Part shown: one piece after another, positions 1 to 6,432 of the stretch
Layout: each line of letters opens with the position of its first letter
Numbering within the stretch: position 1 is the first letter of the stretch
NCBI RefSeq assembly: GCF_018371055.1
Contig: NZ_JAGYZD010000025.1
Coordinates: forward strand, 1 to 13,034
Direction of reading: 5' to 3'
Source: Finegoldia magna
GTDB taxonomy: Bacteria > Bacillota > Clostridia > Tissierellales > Peptoniphilaceae
DNA length: 13,034 nucleotides
Notes under the pieces: generated by a model
Databases searched by the model: none
Seen by the model: only the letters and a program-made list of their open reading frames with translations
What the model was told of the DNA's origin: nothing
Program-made: the position numbers and the translations under genes

Positions 1-1
1 G

Positions 2-145
2 AAATATCCAAAGGCTAATGAGAGAATTATCGTGGATACTTTGGACAAGATTGAGTCTGTAAGAGGATATTTTAAAGTTAATGCGAATTTTGAGCTTTCT
101 ATGGAAGAGCTTTTATTGTATATAATGGAGGAAAACTATGCTTGA
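2..145 (+). CDS. holB: DNA polymerase III delta' subunit, C-terminal end (partial)
   Basis: Only the last 47 codons of this gene are visible; it enters from the left edge and stops at TGA 143-145. The residues form an amphipathic helical tail containing NANFELSMEELLL, which resembles the end of the clamp-loader delta' subunit, where a conserved N-x-N/Q-hydrophobic stretch closes the C-terminal domain. The stronger argument is position: in Bacillus and many Firmicutes holB is immediately followed by ricT (yaaT), as here. Its last 8 bases overlap the ricT start at 138, so the two genes are probably translationally coupled. The delta' subunit is part of the complex that loads the sliding clamp during replication. 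The call rests mostly on synteny because the AAA+ motor part lies outside the window. Confidence 0.75.
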   Translation, partial: KYPKANERIIVDTLDKIESVRGYFKVNANFELSMEELLLYIMEENYA

Positions 146-980
146 TGTAACTGGTGTTAGTTTTAGACAAGCTGGTAAAGTGTATTACTTCGACTCCAAT
201 AATCTTCAATATAAACTAGGAGATCACGTAATTGTAGAGACTGCTCGTGGTATTGAGTATGGAGTTGTTGTAAAAGAAAATTTTGAAATTAATGAAAAAG
301 AATTATCGTCTGATCTTAAACCAATCATAAGATTGGCTGATAGTGCAGATGATTATATTTATATGGAAAATAAAAAGAAAGCTAAGGAATCTATCGAAGT
401 CTGCAAAGAAAAAGTAAAAGAATTCGGTTTGGATATGAAATTAGTGGACTGTGAATATACATTTGATAACAATAAGGTTATTTTTTATTTTACTTCAGAT
501 GAAAGAGTTGATTTCAGGGAATTAGTAAAAGAATTAGCGAGAATTTTCAGAATCAGAATAGAATTGAGACAAATTGGAGTGAGGGATCAAGCGAAGATTG
601 CAGGAGGAATTGGTCCTTGTGGTCAAAGATGCTGCTGCAACAGATATATGAGAAATTTCAATCCAGTTAGTATCAAAATGGCGAAAGACCAATCGCTATC
701 GCTTAATCCTTCAAAAATCAGTGGGCTTTGTGGAAGACTTATGTGTTGCTTGAATTATGAGCAAGAAGGTTATGAGTGCAAATTAAAGAAAATGCCGCAC
801 GTTGGTCAAAAAGTTACTACTGAGATGGGAGAAGGAGTTGTGACTGAAACTAATACTCTTTTGGAATCTGTGAAAGTAAAAGTGATGACAGAGGATGAAA
901 CAGAAGAATTAATCCAAGTAAATGTAGACGAATTAATCGATTTTAATAAGTGCGGTGGATGTAATCATAAATGTCATTAA
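138..980 (+). CDS. ricT: RicT (YaaT), PSP1-domain regulatory Fe-S protein
   Basis: This 280-residue protein has the full PSP1/YaaT architecture and nearly the same length as B. subtilis RicT. The start ATG has a strong Shine-Dalgarno site, GGAGG at 127-131, 6 bases upstream. Visible family signatures are GGIGPCGQRCCCNRYM (about 156-171), the run VSIKMAKDQSLSLNPSKISG (177-196) and LCGRLMCCLNYE (197-208). Family knowledge: in B. subtilis RicT joins RicA (YmcA) and RicF (YlbF) in a complex that binds [4Fe-4S] clusters and helps RNase Y process mRNAs; it also affects sporulation, competence and biofilm formation. The conserved cysteines C161, C165-C167, C198, C203 and C204 are candidate cluster ligands. 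An additional C-terminal cysteine group, C272-x2-C275-x3-C279 followed by His, closes the protein. ricT overlaps holB by 8 bases and is followed by a ferredoxin gene instead of yabA. Confidence 0.93.
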   Translation: MLDVTGVSFRQAGKVYYFDSNNLQYKLGDHVIVETARGIEYGVVVKENFEINEKELSSDLKPIIRLADSADDYIYMENKKKAKESIEVCKEKVKEFGLDMKLVDCEYTFDNNKVIFYFTSDERVDFRELVKELARIFRIRIELRQIGVRDQAKIAGGIGPCGQRCCCNRYMRNFNPVSIKMAKDQSLSLNPSKISGLCGRLMCCLNYEQEGYECKLKKMPHVGQKVTTEMGEGVVTETNTLLESVKVKVMTEDETEELIQVNVDELIDFNKCGGCNHKCH

Positions 981-984
981 ACAC

Positions 985-1013
985 TTGCATTTATTCTAAT
1001 AGTGTGTAATAAT
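985..1013 (+). promoter_or_regulatory. Probable sigma-A promoter for the ferredoxin gene
   Basis: A weak -35 element TTGCAT (985-990) is separated by 17 bases from AATAAT (1008-1013), which matches the -10 consensus at five of six positions. It is preceded by TG at 1005-1006, an extended -10 arrangement. Transcription would begin near 1020, giving a leader of roughly 50 bases before the ferredoxin ATG at 1069. No terminator is seen after ricT, so the ferredoxin could also be read from upstream. Confidence 0.5.
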
Positions 1014-1018
1014 GATTG

Positions 1019-1045
1019 TAGAGCATAAATACATAATACGCTCTA
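1019..1045 (+). promoter_or_regulatory. Stem-loop in the ferredoxin 5' leader
   Basis: TAGAGC (1019-1024) and GCTCTA (1040-1045) form a perfect 6-bp inverted repeat around a 15-base A/T-rich loop. It sits at the predicted 5' end of the ferredoxin transcript, upstream of the Shine-Dalgarno site at 1054-1059. No T-run follows it on either strand, so it is not an intrinsic terminator. It may protect the 5' end or be an operator; with six pairs and a long loop, chance is also possible. Confidence 0.35.
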
Positions 1046-1068
1046 AAATTACAAGGGGGTAAAGCAAT

Positions 1069-1239
1069 ATGGCTTATAAAATTTCTGACGATTGTATCGC
1101 TTGCGGACAATGTAAACCTGAATGTCCAGTAGATTGTATTTCTGAAGGGGACATTTATACAATTGATCAAGACGCATGTATCGATTGTGGTTCTTGTGCT
1201 GACGTATGTCCAGTAGATGCTCCACATCAAGACTGCTAA
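1069..1239 (+). CDS. 2[4Fe-4S] ferredoxin, clostridial type
   Basis: This short gene encodes 56 residues. It has a strong Shine-Dalgarno site (AGGGGG, 1054-1059) 9 bases before the ATG. Two classic cluster motifs are visible: C9-x2-C12-x2-C15-x3-C19-P and C37-x2-C40-x2-C43-x3-C47-P. The last cysteine of each motif binds the other motif's cluster, as in all bacterial 2[4Fe-4S] ferredoxins. The protein is strongly acidic, as expected for a soluble low-potential electron carrier. It would serve pyruvate:ferredoxin oxidoreductase, hydrogenase or similar anaerobic redox enzymes in the cytoplasm. It resembles the Peptoniphilus asaccharolyticus ferredoxin (AY-I-D-CIACG-CKPECPV...). Two cysteines, C23 and C56, fall outside the eight ligands. 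A probable promoter upstream and a strong terminator directly downstream suggest it can be expressed as its own unit inside the larger gene cluster. Confidence 0.97.
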   Translation: MAYKISDDCIACGQCKPECPVDCISEGDIYTIDQDACIDCGSCADVCPVDAPHQDC

Positions 1240-1243
1240 TTTT

Positions 1244-1250
1244 AGGGGAG
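1244..1250 (+). promoter_or_regulatory. Orphan Shine-Dalgarno-like site ahead of a terminator hairpin
   Basis: AGGGGAG lies 4 bases after the ferredoxin stop codon, with no ATG, GTG or TTG at a usable distance. The nearest plausible start is the methyltransferase ATG at 1290, 39 bases away. Folding of the hairpin at 1254-1279 would shorten that distance to about 13 bases. It may be the real ribosome-binding site of the next gene, working across the folded stem. Confidence 0.4.
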
Positions 1251-1253
1251 AAT

Positions 1254-1286
1254 TAGACTACTCATTTTTGAGTGGTCTATTTTTTT
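1254..1286 (+). terminator. Intrinsic terminator after the ferredoxin gene
   Basis: The 11-base arm TAGACTACTCA (1254-1264) pairs with TGAGTGGTCTA (1269-1279), with one G-T wobble and a TTTT loop, followed by seven T residues (1280-1286). This is a strong rho-independent terminator. Its T-run ends only 3 bases before the methyltransferase ATG at 1290, so transcription of the downstream genes requires read-through or a promoter I cannot identify. Confidence 0.93.
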
Positions 1287-1289
1287 AAT

Positions 1290-2003
1290 ATGAAAAGAGA
1301 ACATTTTATACCAAAAACCGATTTAAAAATAATTGCTGATGATGAGAAATTTTCTTTTACGATTGACTCTATCCTCCTTACAGATTTTGCAAAAATGAAA
1401 AAAGGAACCAATCTTATAGATATTGGTTGTGGGACAGGGATATTGATGTTGAGATGTATGGCTTTGTATAATTTGTCAAAATGCATCGCAATTGAAATTC
1501 AAAAAGATGTTGCAGATATGTTGGCTGAAACCATTGAGATTAATAATCTGGAAAATGTCGATATTATCAATGATGATTTTAAAAATGTCTACATCAAAAA
1601 CGATTCAATCGATAACATAATAGTTAACCCACCTTATCAAAAAAATGGCCACGGTATTTCTAACAAGAATACTAATTTTCACACATCGAGATACGATAAT
1701 GAGATGAAATTAGAAGATTTATTTGAATTTGCAAAGTTGAAGCTCAAATCTAATAGATCTTTGTTTATGATAAATAGATGTGAGAGATTAGTCGATTTGT
1801 TAAGTATTGCGAGAAATCACAATATGGAAGCAAAGAGAATTAGGTTTGTGCAATCGAGAATTGACGATAAGCCCAATCTCGTTTTGATACAATTTGTGAA
1901 AAATCAGAAACCATTCTTAACTTTTGAGAAAAATCTGATTATTTATAATGATGAAGACTACACGGAAGAAGTGATGAATATATATGGAATTACAAAAGTC
2001 TAA
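1290..2003 (+). CDS. yabB: tRNA1(Val) adenine-37 N6-methyltransferase-like protein (TrmN6/YabB family)
   Basis: This is a 237-residue class I SAM-dependent methyltransferase. The SAM-binding motif I is DIGCGTG (44-50). The catalytic NPPY tetrapeptide (113-116), typical of N6-adenine and related amino-methyltransferases, is followed by QKNGHG as in YabB proteins. The N-terminal DLKIIADDEKFSFTIDSILL and the late segment KRIRFVQSRIDDKPNLVLIQ also fit this family, whose E. coli member TrmN (YfiC) makes m6A37 in tRNA-Val1. The substrate here is inferred from family and synteny (yabB lies between ricT and rsmI in B. subtilis). I chose ATG 1290: the only other in-frame start, GTG 1272, lies inside the terminator stem, and TGA 1269 closes the frame before it. 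No normal Shine-Dalgarno site precedes either start. The 3' end overlaps rsmI by 20 bases. Confidence 0.88.
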   Translation: MKREHFIPKTDLKIIADDEKFSFTIDSILLTDFAKMKKGTNLIDIGCGTGILMLRCMALYNLSKCIAIEIQKDVADMLAETIEINNLENVDIINDDFKNVYIKNDSIDNIIVNPPYQKNGHGISNKNTNFHTSRYDNEMKLEDLFEFAKLKLKSNRSLFMINRCERLVDLLSIARNHNMEAKRIRFVQSRIDDKPNLVLIQFVKNQKPFLTFEKNLIIYNDEDYTEEVMNIYGITKV

Positions 2004-2811
2004 AATTTACGTTGTGCCAACTCCAATTGGAAACTTGGCAGATATGACTTTGAGGTCGTTGGACGTTTTGAAAAATGTGGATGTAATTTATTGTGAAGAT
2101 ACCAGAAATACATCGAAATTACTGAATTATTACGACATCAAAACGCCTCTTGTGAGTTATCATAAACACAACGAACAAAGTAGATCAGAAGAAATTATCG
2201 ACAAAATTTTGTTGGAGAATATAAATTGCGCTGTAGTAAGTGATGCGGGAATGCCTTCTATTAGTGATCCAGGACAAATTTTACTAGAAAAGGCGATTGA
2301 TCGAGATGTCGATATTGAAGTATTACCGGGCGCAAGTGCTGCAATAACTGCTTTGGTGAGAAGTGGATTCGATAGTTTGCAATTCGCTTTTTTGGGATTT
2401 GTGCCAAGAAAAAATGCTGAGAAAAATAAGTTTTACGACCAAATCAAAAATGCAACTATGACTACAATAATTTACGAATCGATTCACAGAGTTGAAGCGA
2501 CGGTCGAAGAACTCAGTGAGTTTTTAGGAAACAGGAAGATTTGTGTTTTACGAGAGCTTACGAAAATTCACGAATCCGTTATGAAAGGGACGTGTGCTGA
2601 AGTTATCGAAATTTTGAAAAATGAAACTGTAAAAGGTGAATTTGTAATTGTAATCGACAAACTTATCGAAGAAAATGAAGATATAGATGTAAAAGAAAAA
2701 CTCACAGAACTTATCAACGATGGAATATCCAAGAAGCAAGCAGTGAAGATTGTGAGCGACATGTACGGATTGAAGAAAAATGATGTCTACAAAGAGAGCT
2801 TAGAATTATGA
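1984..2811 (+). CDS. rsmI: 16S rRNA (cytidine-1402-2'-O)-methyltransferase RsmI
   Basis: The 275-residue product is a complete RsmI (YraL/YabC), a tetrapyrrole-methylase-fold enzyme that 2'-O-methylates C1402 of 16S rRNA at the ribosomal P site, using SAM. Signatures in order are YVVPTPIGNLADMTLRSLD (9-27), IYCEDTRNTSKLL (35-47), VVSDAGMPSISDPG (84-97), EVLPGASAAITALVRSGF (112-129), FLGFVPRK (136-143) and YESIHRVEATVEEL (164-177). The C-terminal 245-275 region (ISKKQAVKIVSDMYGLKKNDVY) is the small helical domain of this family. The ATG at 1984 is the only usable start because TGA 1975 closes the frame upstream. Its Shine-Dalgarno is weak (GGAAGAAG, about 1964-1971), and with the 20-base overlap with the preceding gene this suggests translational coupling. 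The stop shares ATGA (2808-2811) with the next gene. Confidence 0.96.
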   Translation: MELQKSKIYVVPTPIGNLADMTLRSLDVLKNVDVIYCEDTRNTSKLLNYYDIKTPLVSYHKHNEQSRSEEIIDKILLENINCAVVSDAGMPSISDPGQILLEKAIDRDVDIEVLPGASAAITALVRSGFDSLQFAFLGFVPRKNAEKNKFYDQIKNATMTTIIYESIHRVEATVEELSEFLGNRKICVLRELTKIHESVMKGTCAEVIEILKNETVKGEFVIVIDKLIEENEDIDVKEKLTELINDGISKKQAVKIVSDMYGLKKNDVYKESLEL

Positions 2812-3761
2812 TTTCAAAAGATTTGATCGACAAAGTATCGGATTTGAACGAAAGACTTAAAAATAGAAAAAATATCTCTAAATTAAGTAGGAAAAATGTA
2901 AGGGATTTAATTACAGATGAGATTGGTAAAATCAAAGTTTACGATAGATTTAGCGTTGATAGGCTAAAAGAAATTAAGCAAGATGGATGTATTTGCGTTG
3001 TAGACGGCTCAGTTAATAGAATCGGCGCAAATTATCCGAACTATGTGGAGTTTTTTCAATCGATGGCTCTTCTAAGTTCTGACCAAGAGCCGTTGGTTAA
3101 GGCGGATATTTTGTGTCCGTTGGTGGATGAATTTTCAGAACGAGATCAATTTCAAATCTCAAAAGAAAAATTGTGCGCTACAGAACTTGCTGTAGCGATC
3201 GAAGCAGTTTCACATCACGACATCAAAATACTTATGATGGACGGAACATTAATGAGATATAGCCTTGAAGCGGAAGATTTATACAATGATTTGGTAGAAC
3301 TTTGTGATATGAAAGGTGTTTTTTTAGTTGGAGTTGTCGAAGAAATCAACACGAAAATTATCATGAACACATTTAACGAAAACGGAGTTAATGTAGGGAT
3401 GCTTTTCGACAGAGAAGCGTTGTTCAATGTATTAGATATGAATGAAGGGTTTGTCGTAGAAGAATATAAATCCAGAAAAGAAGAGTACGATATAGAACAA
3501 GCTTTTATAAGAACATCTAAGGATCCTTGCGTAATAGCTATCGACATTCCATCGCAAAACATGGATGATTTTGATGAAATAATTTCTTTCGTGCTTACAC
3601 TGTCTGATGAAAACACAAGAGGAGTGCCGTTTTTGTTGGATTTGGTCGACAAGAAAACAAGGATTGACAACAAACAAGCTGAAATTTTGGCGAAGAAATA
3701 CTTGGATACTGAAATGTATCAATCGATATTTAGATCTCAAAGGAGTAAAAGAGTTATATAA
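2808..3761 (+). CDS. nurA: NurA-domain nuclease, partner of HerA
   Basis: This 317-residue protein matches the NurA pattern of an RNase H-like nuclease. VVDGSVNRIG (64-73) carries the first metal-binding Asp, D66. TELAVAIEA (125-133) holds a conserved Glu candidate, E126. MMDGTLMRYSLE (143-154) is the second D-G-S/T-L motif with D145, and VFLVGVVEE (171-179) corresponds to the later beta-strand motif. NurA has 5'-3' exonuclease and endonuclease activity; in archaea it works with the HerA translocase to resect DNA ends alongside Mre11-Rad50. The tail motif, usually ending in an Ala-His-like pair, here reads VPFLLDLVDKK (273-283), with Asp where His is often found. The gene overlaps rsmI by 4 bases and herA by 1 base, so the pair should be made together. 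The N-terminal 45 residues are basic and helical. The family call is from motif recognition; catalytic roles are inferred. Confidence 0.8.
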   Translation: MISKDLIDKVSDLNERLKNRKNISKLSRKNVRDLITDEIGKIKVYDRFSVDRLKEIKQDGCICVVDGSVNRIGANYPNYVEFFQSMALLSSDQEPLVKADILCPLVDEFSERDQFQISKEKLCATELAVAIEAVSHHDIKILMMDGTLMRYSLEAEDLYNDLVELCDMKGVFLVGVVEEINTKIIMNTFNENGVNVGMLFDREALFNVLDMNEGFVVEEYKSRKEEYDIEQAFIRTSKDPCVIAIDIPSQNMDDFDEIISFVLTLSDENTRGVPFLLDLVDKKTRIDNKQAEILAKKYLDTEMYQSIFRSQRSKRVI

Positions 3762-5581
3762 TGAATGATTTAGATTTTAGAGTAGTCGGTATGACCGACC
3801 AAATCGAATGTTACGTGGCTAGTAAATACGATAGACTAAGAATCAATGAATATATGATTGTGGAAGATATCAAACAAGGGGATATTTTGTGTCAAGTCAC
3901 AGAAACTCACAGTGTTAATGAATTTATGGAGTCAAACACCGCCGATTCTTATATAACCAAAGAACAAATTCTAAAACTTCAAGCAGTAGGATACAACATT
4001 TCTGAAGGCATCAAATACATTTACAAATTCAGAGTGATGGACGATCCAGCATTTGCGATTGAAGCGGGATCTACAGTCAGAAAACCGAAATTTGATGAGA
4101 TTAAACATTTATTTTATTCTGGTACAATTGACAAATCACTTGAAATTGGAATTATTAAAAACACCGAAGAAATTTATAAAACCTGTCCTGAAGAATATAA
4201 AAATTTGCTTAAGATCATGGATTCTAATCAAAATATTCACGATCAAGAAGAATTGGTGTATTTATTTAACTACTACAATATGATTGAATATCCACATATT
4301 GGTATTTTTGGTGGTTCGGGTTCTGGTAAATCATACGGGCTAAGAGTAGTAATTGAAGAATTAATGAAAAAATCTGTTCCAACAATTGTGTTTGATCCAC
4401 ACAACCAAATGGTATTTAAGGATAGGACACTTGAAAATTATGGGGTTGATTTTTCTGACAAATTTGAAGTTTTAAAAGTTGGGGAAGATTTGGGAATTAA
4501 TTTTCCTGACTTGAACAGATATGAGCTTATCAGTTTGATAGAAACACAAGGAGAACTCACAGAATCCATGAAATCTGCTTATGAAGCTATCCTTGACAAA
4601 GACTCAATAACACAATCGAGCGCAAATGCTTTTTTGGATTATTTGACAACCATATCCAAAGCCTTGTCAGATAAGGAAGATGATACGACGGGATACTATG
4701 AAAGATTTTCACAACTTGTAAACGTGGATTCGCTTCAAGCTGTTATCAGGAGATTTAATAGATTACTGAACACAGATATATTCTTGAACACTTCGCAAAA
4801 ACTTTTCGAAGCACTAAAAGATGGCAAAACAGTTATAATTCAAGGTACGCAAAAGATGCTAAATTTGTACGCATCGTACGCAGTGAATTCTTGTTATAGA
4901 AAAAGAAGAAGATACGTTGATGCTATGACAAACGAATATTTTCCGATTATTTGTATGGTTTTTGATGAAGCTCACAACTTCTGCGGTAGTGACCAGATAT
5001 CTGTAACACGAAGAATTATCAAGGAAATCGCCCAAGAAGGTAGAAAATACGGAGTTTTCCTAATATTAGCATCGCAAAGAATGGCAGCTATCGAACAGAC
5101 TACAATTGCACAGTTGTCTACAAAATTTATTTTTAGAATTTCAACTGAAAAAGACCTTGAAGTTATCAGAAAAGAAACTGATTTGTCCTCAGAAGAAATA
5201 CGAAGACTACCATATCTATCAAATGGTGATGTATTCATTTCCCAAGCTCAAATCGGAAAAACATTGTTTGCAAGGATAAGACTAGCATACACTACACAAC
5301 CGAAATTCAAAAATCCTTTTGATGAAATGTATCGAATGCTACAAATAAATGTTCAAAAGAAAAATCAATCGGATATGGAATTATTCAACATGCTAAAAGA
5401 AGACAACGTATTTCCAATAACTCTTGATTTGTTCAGAATTTGTAAGATAATCGAAGAAAGACACAATATAAAAATGAGTGTCAATGATTTGGAAAACAAA
5501 TTAAATAAGCTTAGCAATGATGGATATATTACCAAGAAAAAATCTATCATGGGAGAAAGCTATTATTTAAGAGAGGAGTAA
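3761..5581 (+). CDS. herA: HerA-type hexameric DNA translocase/helicase ATPase
   Basis: The 606-residue product is a FtsK/HerA-superfamily ATPase. The first 110 residues or so fit the beta-rich HAS-barrel that HerA uses to bind NurA. Walker A is GGSGSGKS (184-191), and FDPH (211-214) follows the next strand. Walker B is ICMVFDEAH (397-405) with D402 and E403. LASQR (436-440) and TKFIFRIS (454-461) correspond to the sensor and arginine-finger strands, so the ATPase looks active. After the core, residues of about 535-606 form an added tail whose end, SVNDLENKLNKLSNDGYITKKK, looks like a winged-helix fold. Archaeal HerA forms a hexameric ring that drives DNA into NurA for end resection. The ATG overlaps the nurA stop by one base; AGGAG at 3741-3745 is 15 bases upstream, so coupling is likely. 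An alternative role in phage defence, as for HerA-Sir2 or HerA-DUF4297 pairs, cannot be excluded. Confidence 0.88.
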   Translation: MNDLDFRVVGMTDQIECYVASKYDRLRINEYMIVEDIKQGDILCQVTETHSVNEFMESNTADSYITKEQILKLQAVGYNISEGIKYIYKFRVMDDPAFAIEAGSTVRKPKFDEIKHLFYSGTIDKSLEIGIIKNTEEIYKTCPEEYKNLLKIMDSNQNIHDQEELVYLFNYYNMIEYPHIGIFGGSGSGKSYGLRVVIEELMKKSVPTIVFDPHNQMVFKDRTLENYGVDFSDKFEVLKVGEDLGINFPDLNRYELISLIETQGELTESMKSAYEAILDKDSITQSSANAFLDYLTTISKALSDKEDDTTGYYERFSQLVNVDSLQAVIRRFNRLLNTDIFLNTSQKLFEALKDGKTVIIQGTQKMLNLYASYAVNSCYRKRRRYVDAMTNEYFPIICMVFDEAHNFCGSDQISVTRRIIKEIAQEGRKYGVFLILASQRMAAIEQTTIAQLSTKFIFRISTEKDLEVIRKETDLSSEEIRRLPYLSNGDVFISQAQIGKTLFARIRLAYTTQPKFKNPFDEMYRMLQINVQKKNQSDMELFNMLKEDNVFPITLDLFRICKIIEERHNIKMSVNDLENKLNKLSNDGYITKKKSIMGESYYLREE

Positions 5582-5582
5582 T

Positions 5583-6269
5583 ATGAAAGTTAGTTTAAAT
5601 ACGAAAGTTATGAACGTGTTTTGTGGGATAAATTCAAAAATCAGATTGAACAAGTTATTCGATTATATGCTTGAATGTTCCATTAAACAAGAAGAAATAC
5701 TCAAAGAACAACTAAAAGATTTGAATGGAAGTTGGATTATATATCAATGGGATGTTGATATACATGACATGCCTGAAAGATTTGACGATTTGACAATTCA
5801 AACTTACCACACATATACAAGAAAATTCTACGCTTTTCGTAACTACGATGTTTTTAAAAATGGTGAATTAATTGTAAGAGCTAAAACAAAATGGCTGCTT
5901 GTTAATCCGGAAAAGAAGCTTCCTATGAGAATAAGTGATGAACTTGGAGTGATTTACGGAAGAGAAGATGGTTATGACATTGTCGAAAAGGATTTGGAAC
6001 TAATAGACGGCGATTATAAAAAGTGTGGCGAATACACTGTAAGAAAAACAGATATAGATTACAATTATCACGCAAATAATGCTAGATATATCGAATGGAT
6101 TGAAAATTATCTGGACGATGATACAATCAAGAAAGTGGAAGTTGTGTATAAAAAAGAACTTAAATTAGATGAAAGTGTAGAGATTTATAAATTAGAAAAA
6201 GATTGCAGTATTTATTTCAAATTAATTTCTAATGGAGTATTGAAAACAACAATAAAAATTACGAAATAA
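5583..6269 (+). CDS. Acyl-ACP thioesterase (FatA/FatB-like, double hotdog fold)
   Basis: The 228-residue protein matches the acyl-ACP thioesterase family in length and layout, with two hotdog halves. The first half contains NGSWIIYQWDVDIHDMPERF (48-67), the family's W-x(n)-D-I/M-P core, then RKFYAFRNYDVF (80-91) and AKTKWLLVNPE (100-110). The second half carries KTDIDYNYHANNARYIEW (155-172), where D159, N161 and H163 correspond to the catalytic D-x-N-x-H group of plant FatB. The enzyme would hydrolyse acyl-ACP to free fatty acid in the cytoplasm, setting chain length or recycling fatty acids. The start ATG lies one base after the herA stop; AGGAG (5574-5578), within the last herA codons, is 4 bases upstream, so it is the last gene of the same operon. 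I see no functional link between its chemistry and HerA-NurA; co-location may simply reflect operon membership. Confidence 0.88.
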   Translation: MKVSLNTKVMNVFCGINSKIRLNKLFDYMLECSIKQEEILKEQLKDLNGSWIIYQWDVDIHDMPERFDDLTIQTYHTYTRKFYAFRNYDVFKNGELIVRAKTKWLLVNPEKKLPMRISDELGVIYGREDGYDIVEKDLELIDGDYKKCGEYTVRKTDIDYNYHANNARYIEWIENYLDDDTIKKVEVVYKKELKLDESVEIYKLEKDCSIYFKLISNGVLKTTIKITK

Positions 6270-6273
6270 ATTT

Positions 6274-6310
6274 AACTCACAAAATGATTTTTTGTTTTGT
6301 GAGTTTTTTT
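6274..6310 (+). terminator. Intrinsic terminator ending the nurA-herA-thioesterase operon
   Basis: AACTCACAAAA (6274-6284) and TTTTGTGAGTT (6295-6305) form a perfect 11-bp stem around a 10-base loop. A T-run at 6304-6310 overlaps the end of the stem. It starts 4 bases after the thioesterase stop codon and separates this operon from rpoBC. Confidence 0.93.
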
Positions 6311-6353
6311 AATTTTAAATATGAAAAATAGCCGAAATTTAATAAAAAAATAA

Positions 6354-6382
6354 TTGACAAAATAAAAATGTTGTTATATAAT
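6354..6382 (+). promoter_or_regulatory. Consensus sigma-A promoter of rpoBC
   Basis: TTGACA (6354-6359) and TATAAT (6377-6382) are both perfect matches to the sigma-A consensus with an ideal 17-base spacer. The stretch just upstream (6332-6353) is almost pure A/T and could act as an UP element. The start of transcription should fall near 6389, giving a leader of about 75 bases. A second, weaker extended -10 (TGCTATAAA, 6413-6421) has no matching -35. Confidence 0.93.
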
Positions 6383-6432
6383 TCTAAGATACAGTATAAA
6401 AATGGATAATTATGCTATAAAGTAGATTATTT

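Noticed and set aside
981..1005. Inverted repeat ACACT-N15-AGTGT overlapping the ferredoxin promoter
   Set aside because: Five pairs with a long loop are expected by chance; there is no T-run, so it is not a ricT terminator, and there is no support for an operator.
1134..1163. Possible promoter inside the ferredoxin gene (TTGTAT, 18 bases, TACAAT) for the downstream genes
   Set aside because: The -35 match is weak, the region is constrained by coding, and such matches are common in A/T-rich DNA.
991..1230. 79-codon open frame on the - strand over the ferredoxin gene
   Set aside because: It is antisense to an unmistakable ferredoxin and shows no family features.
1272..1289. GTG start for the methyltransferase at 1272
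   Set aside because: It lies within the right arm of the terminator stem, and the extra six residues (VVYFFN) do not resemble the family N-terminus.
3215..3673. 152-codon open frame on the - strand inside nurA
   Set aside because: Ser-rich, low-information translation antisense to a well-supported gene; no Shine-Dalgarno site or family motif.
4053..4283. 76-codon + strand open frame inside herA
   Set aside because: Out-of-frame shadow of herA with no ribosome-binding site and biased Lys/Ile/Leu composition.
6402..6425. Seven-codon leader ORF (MDNYAIK) in the rpoB leader
   Set aside because: There is no Shine-Dalgarno site before it and no attenuator-like structure after it.
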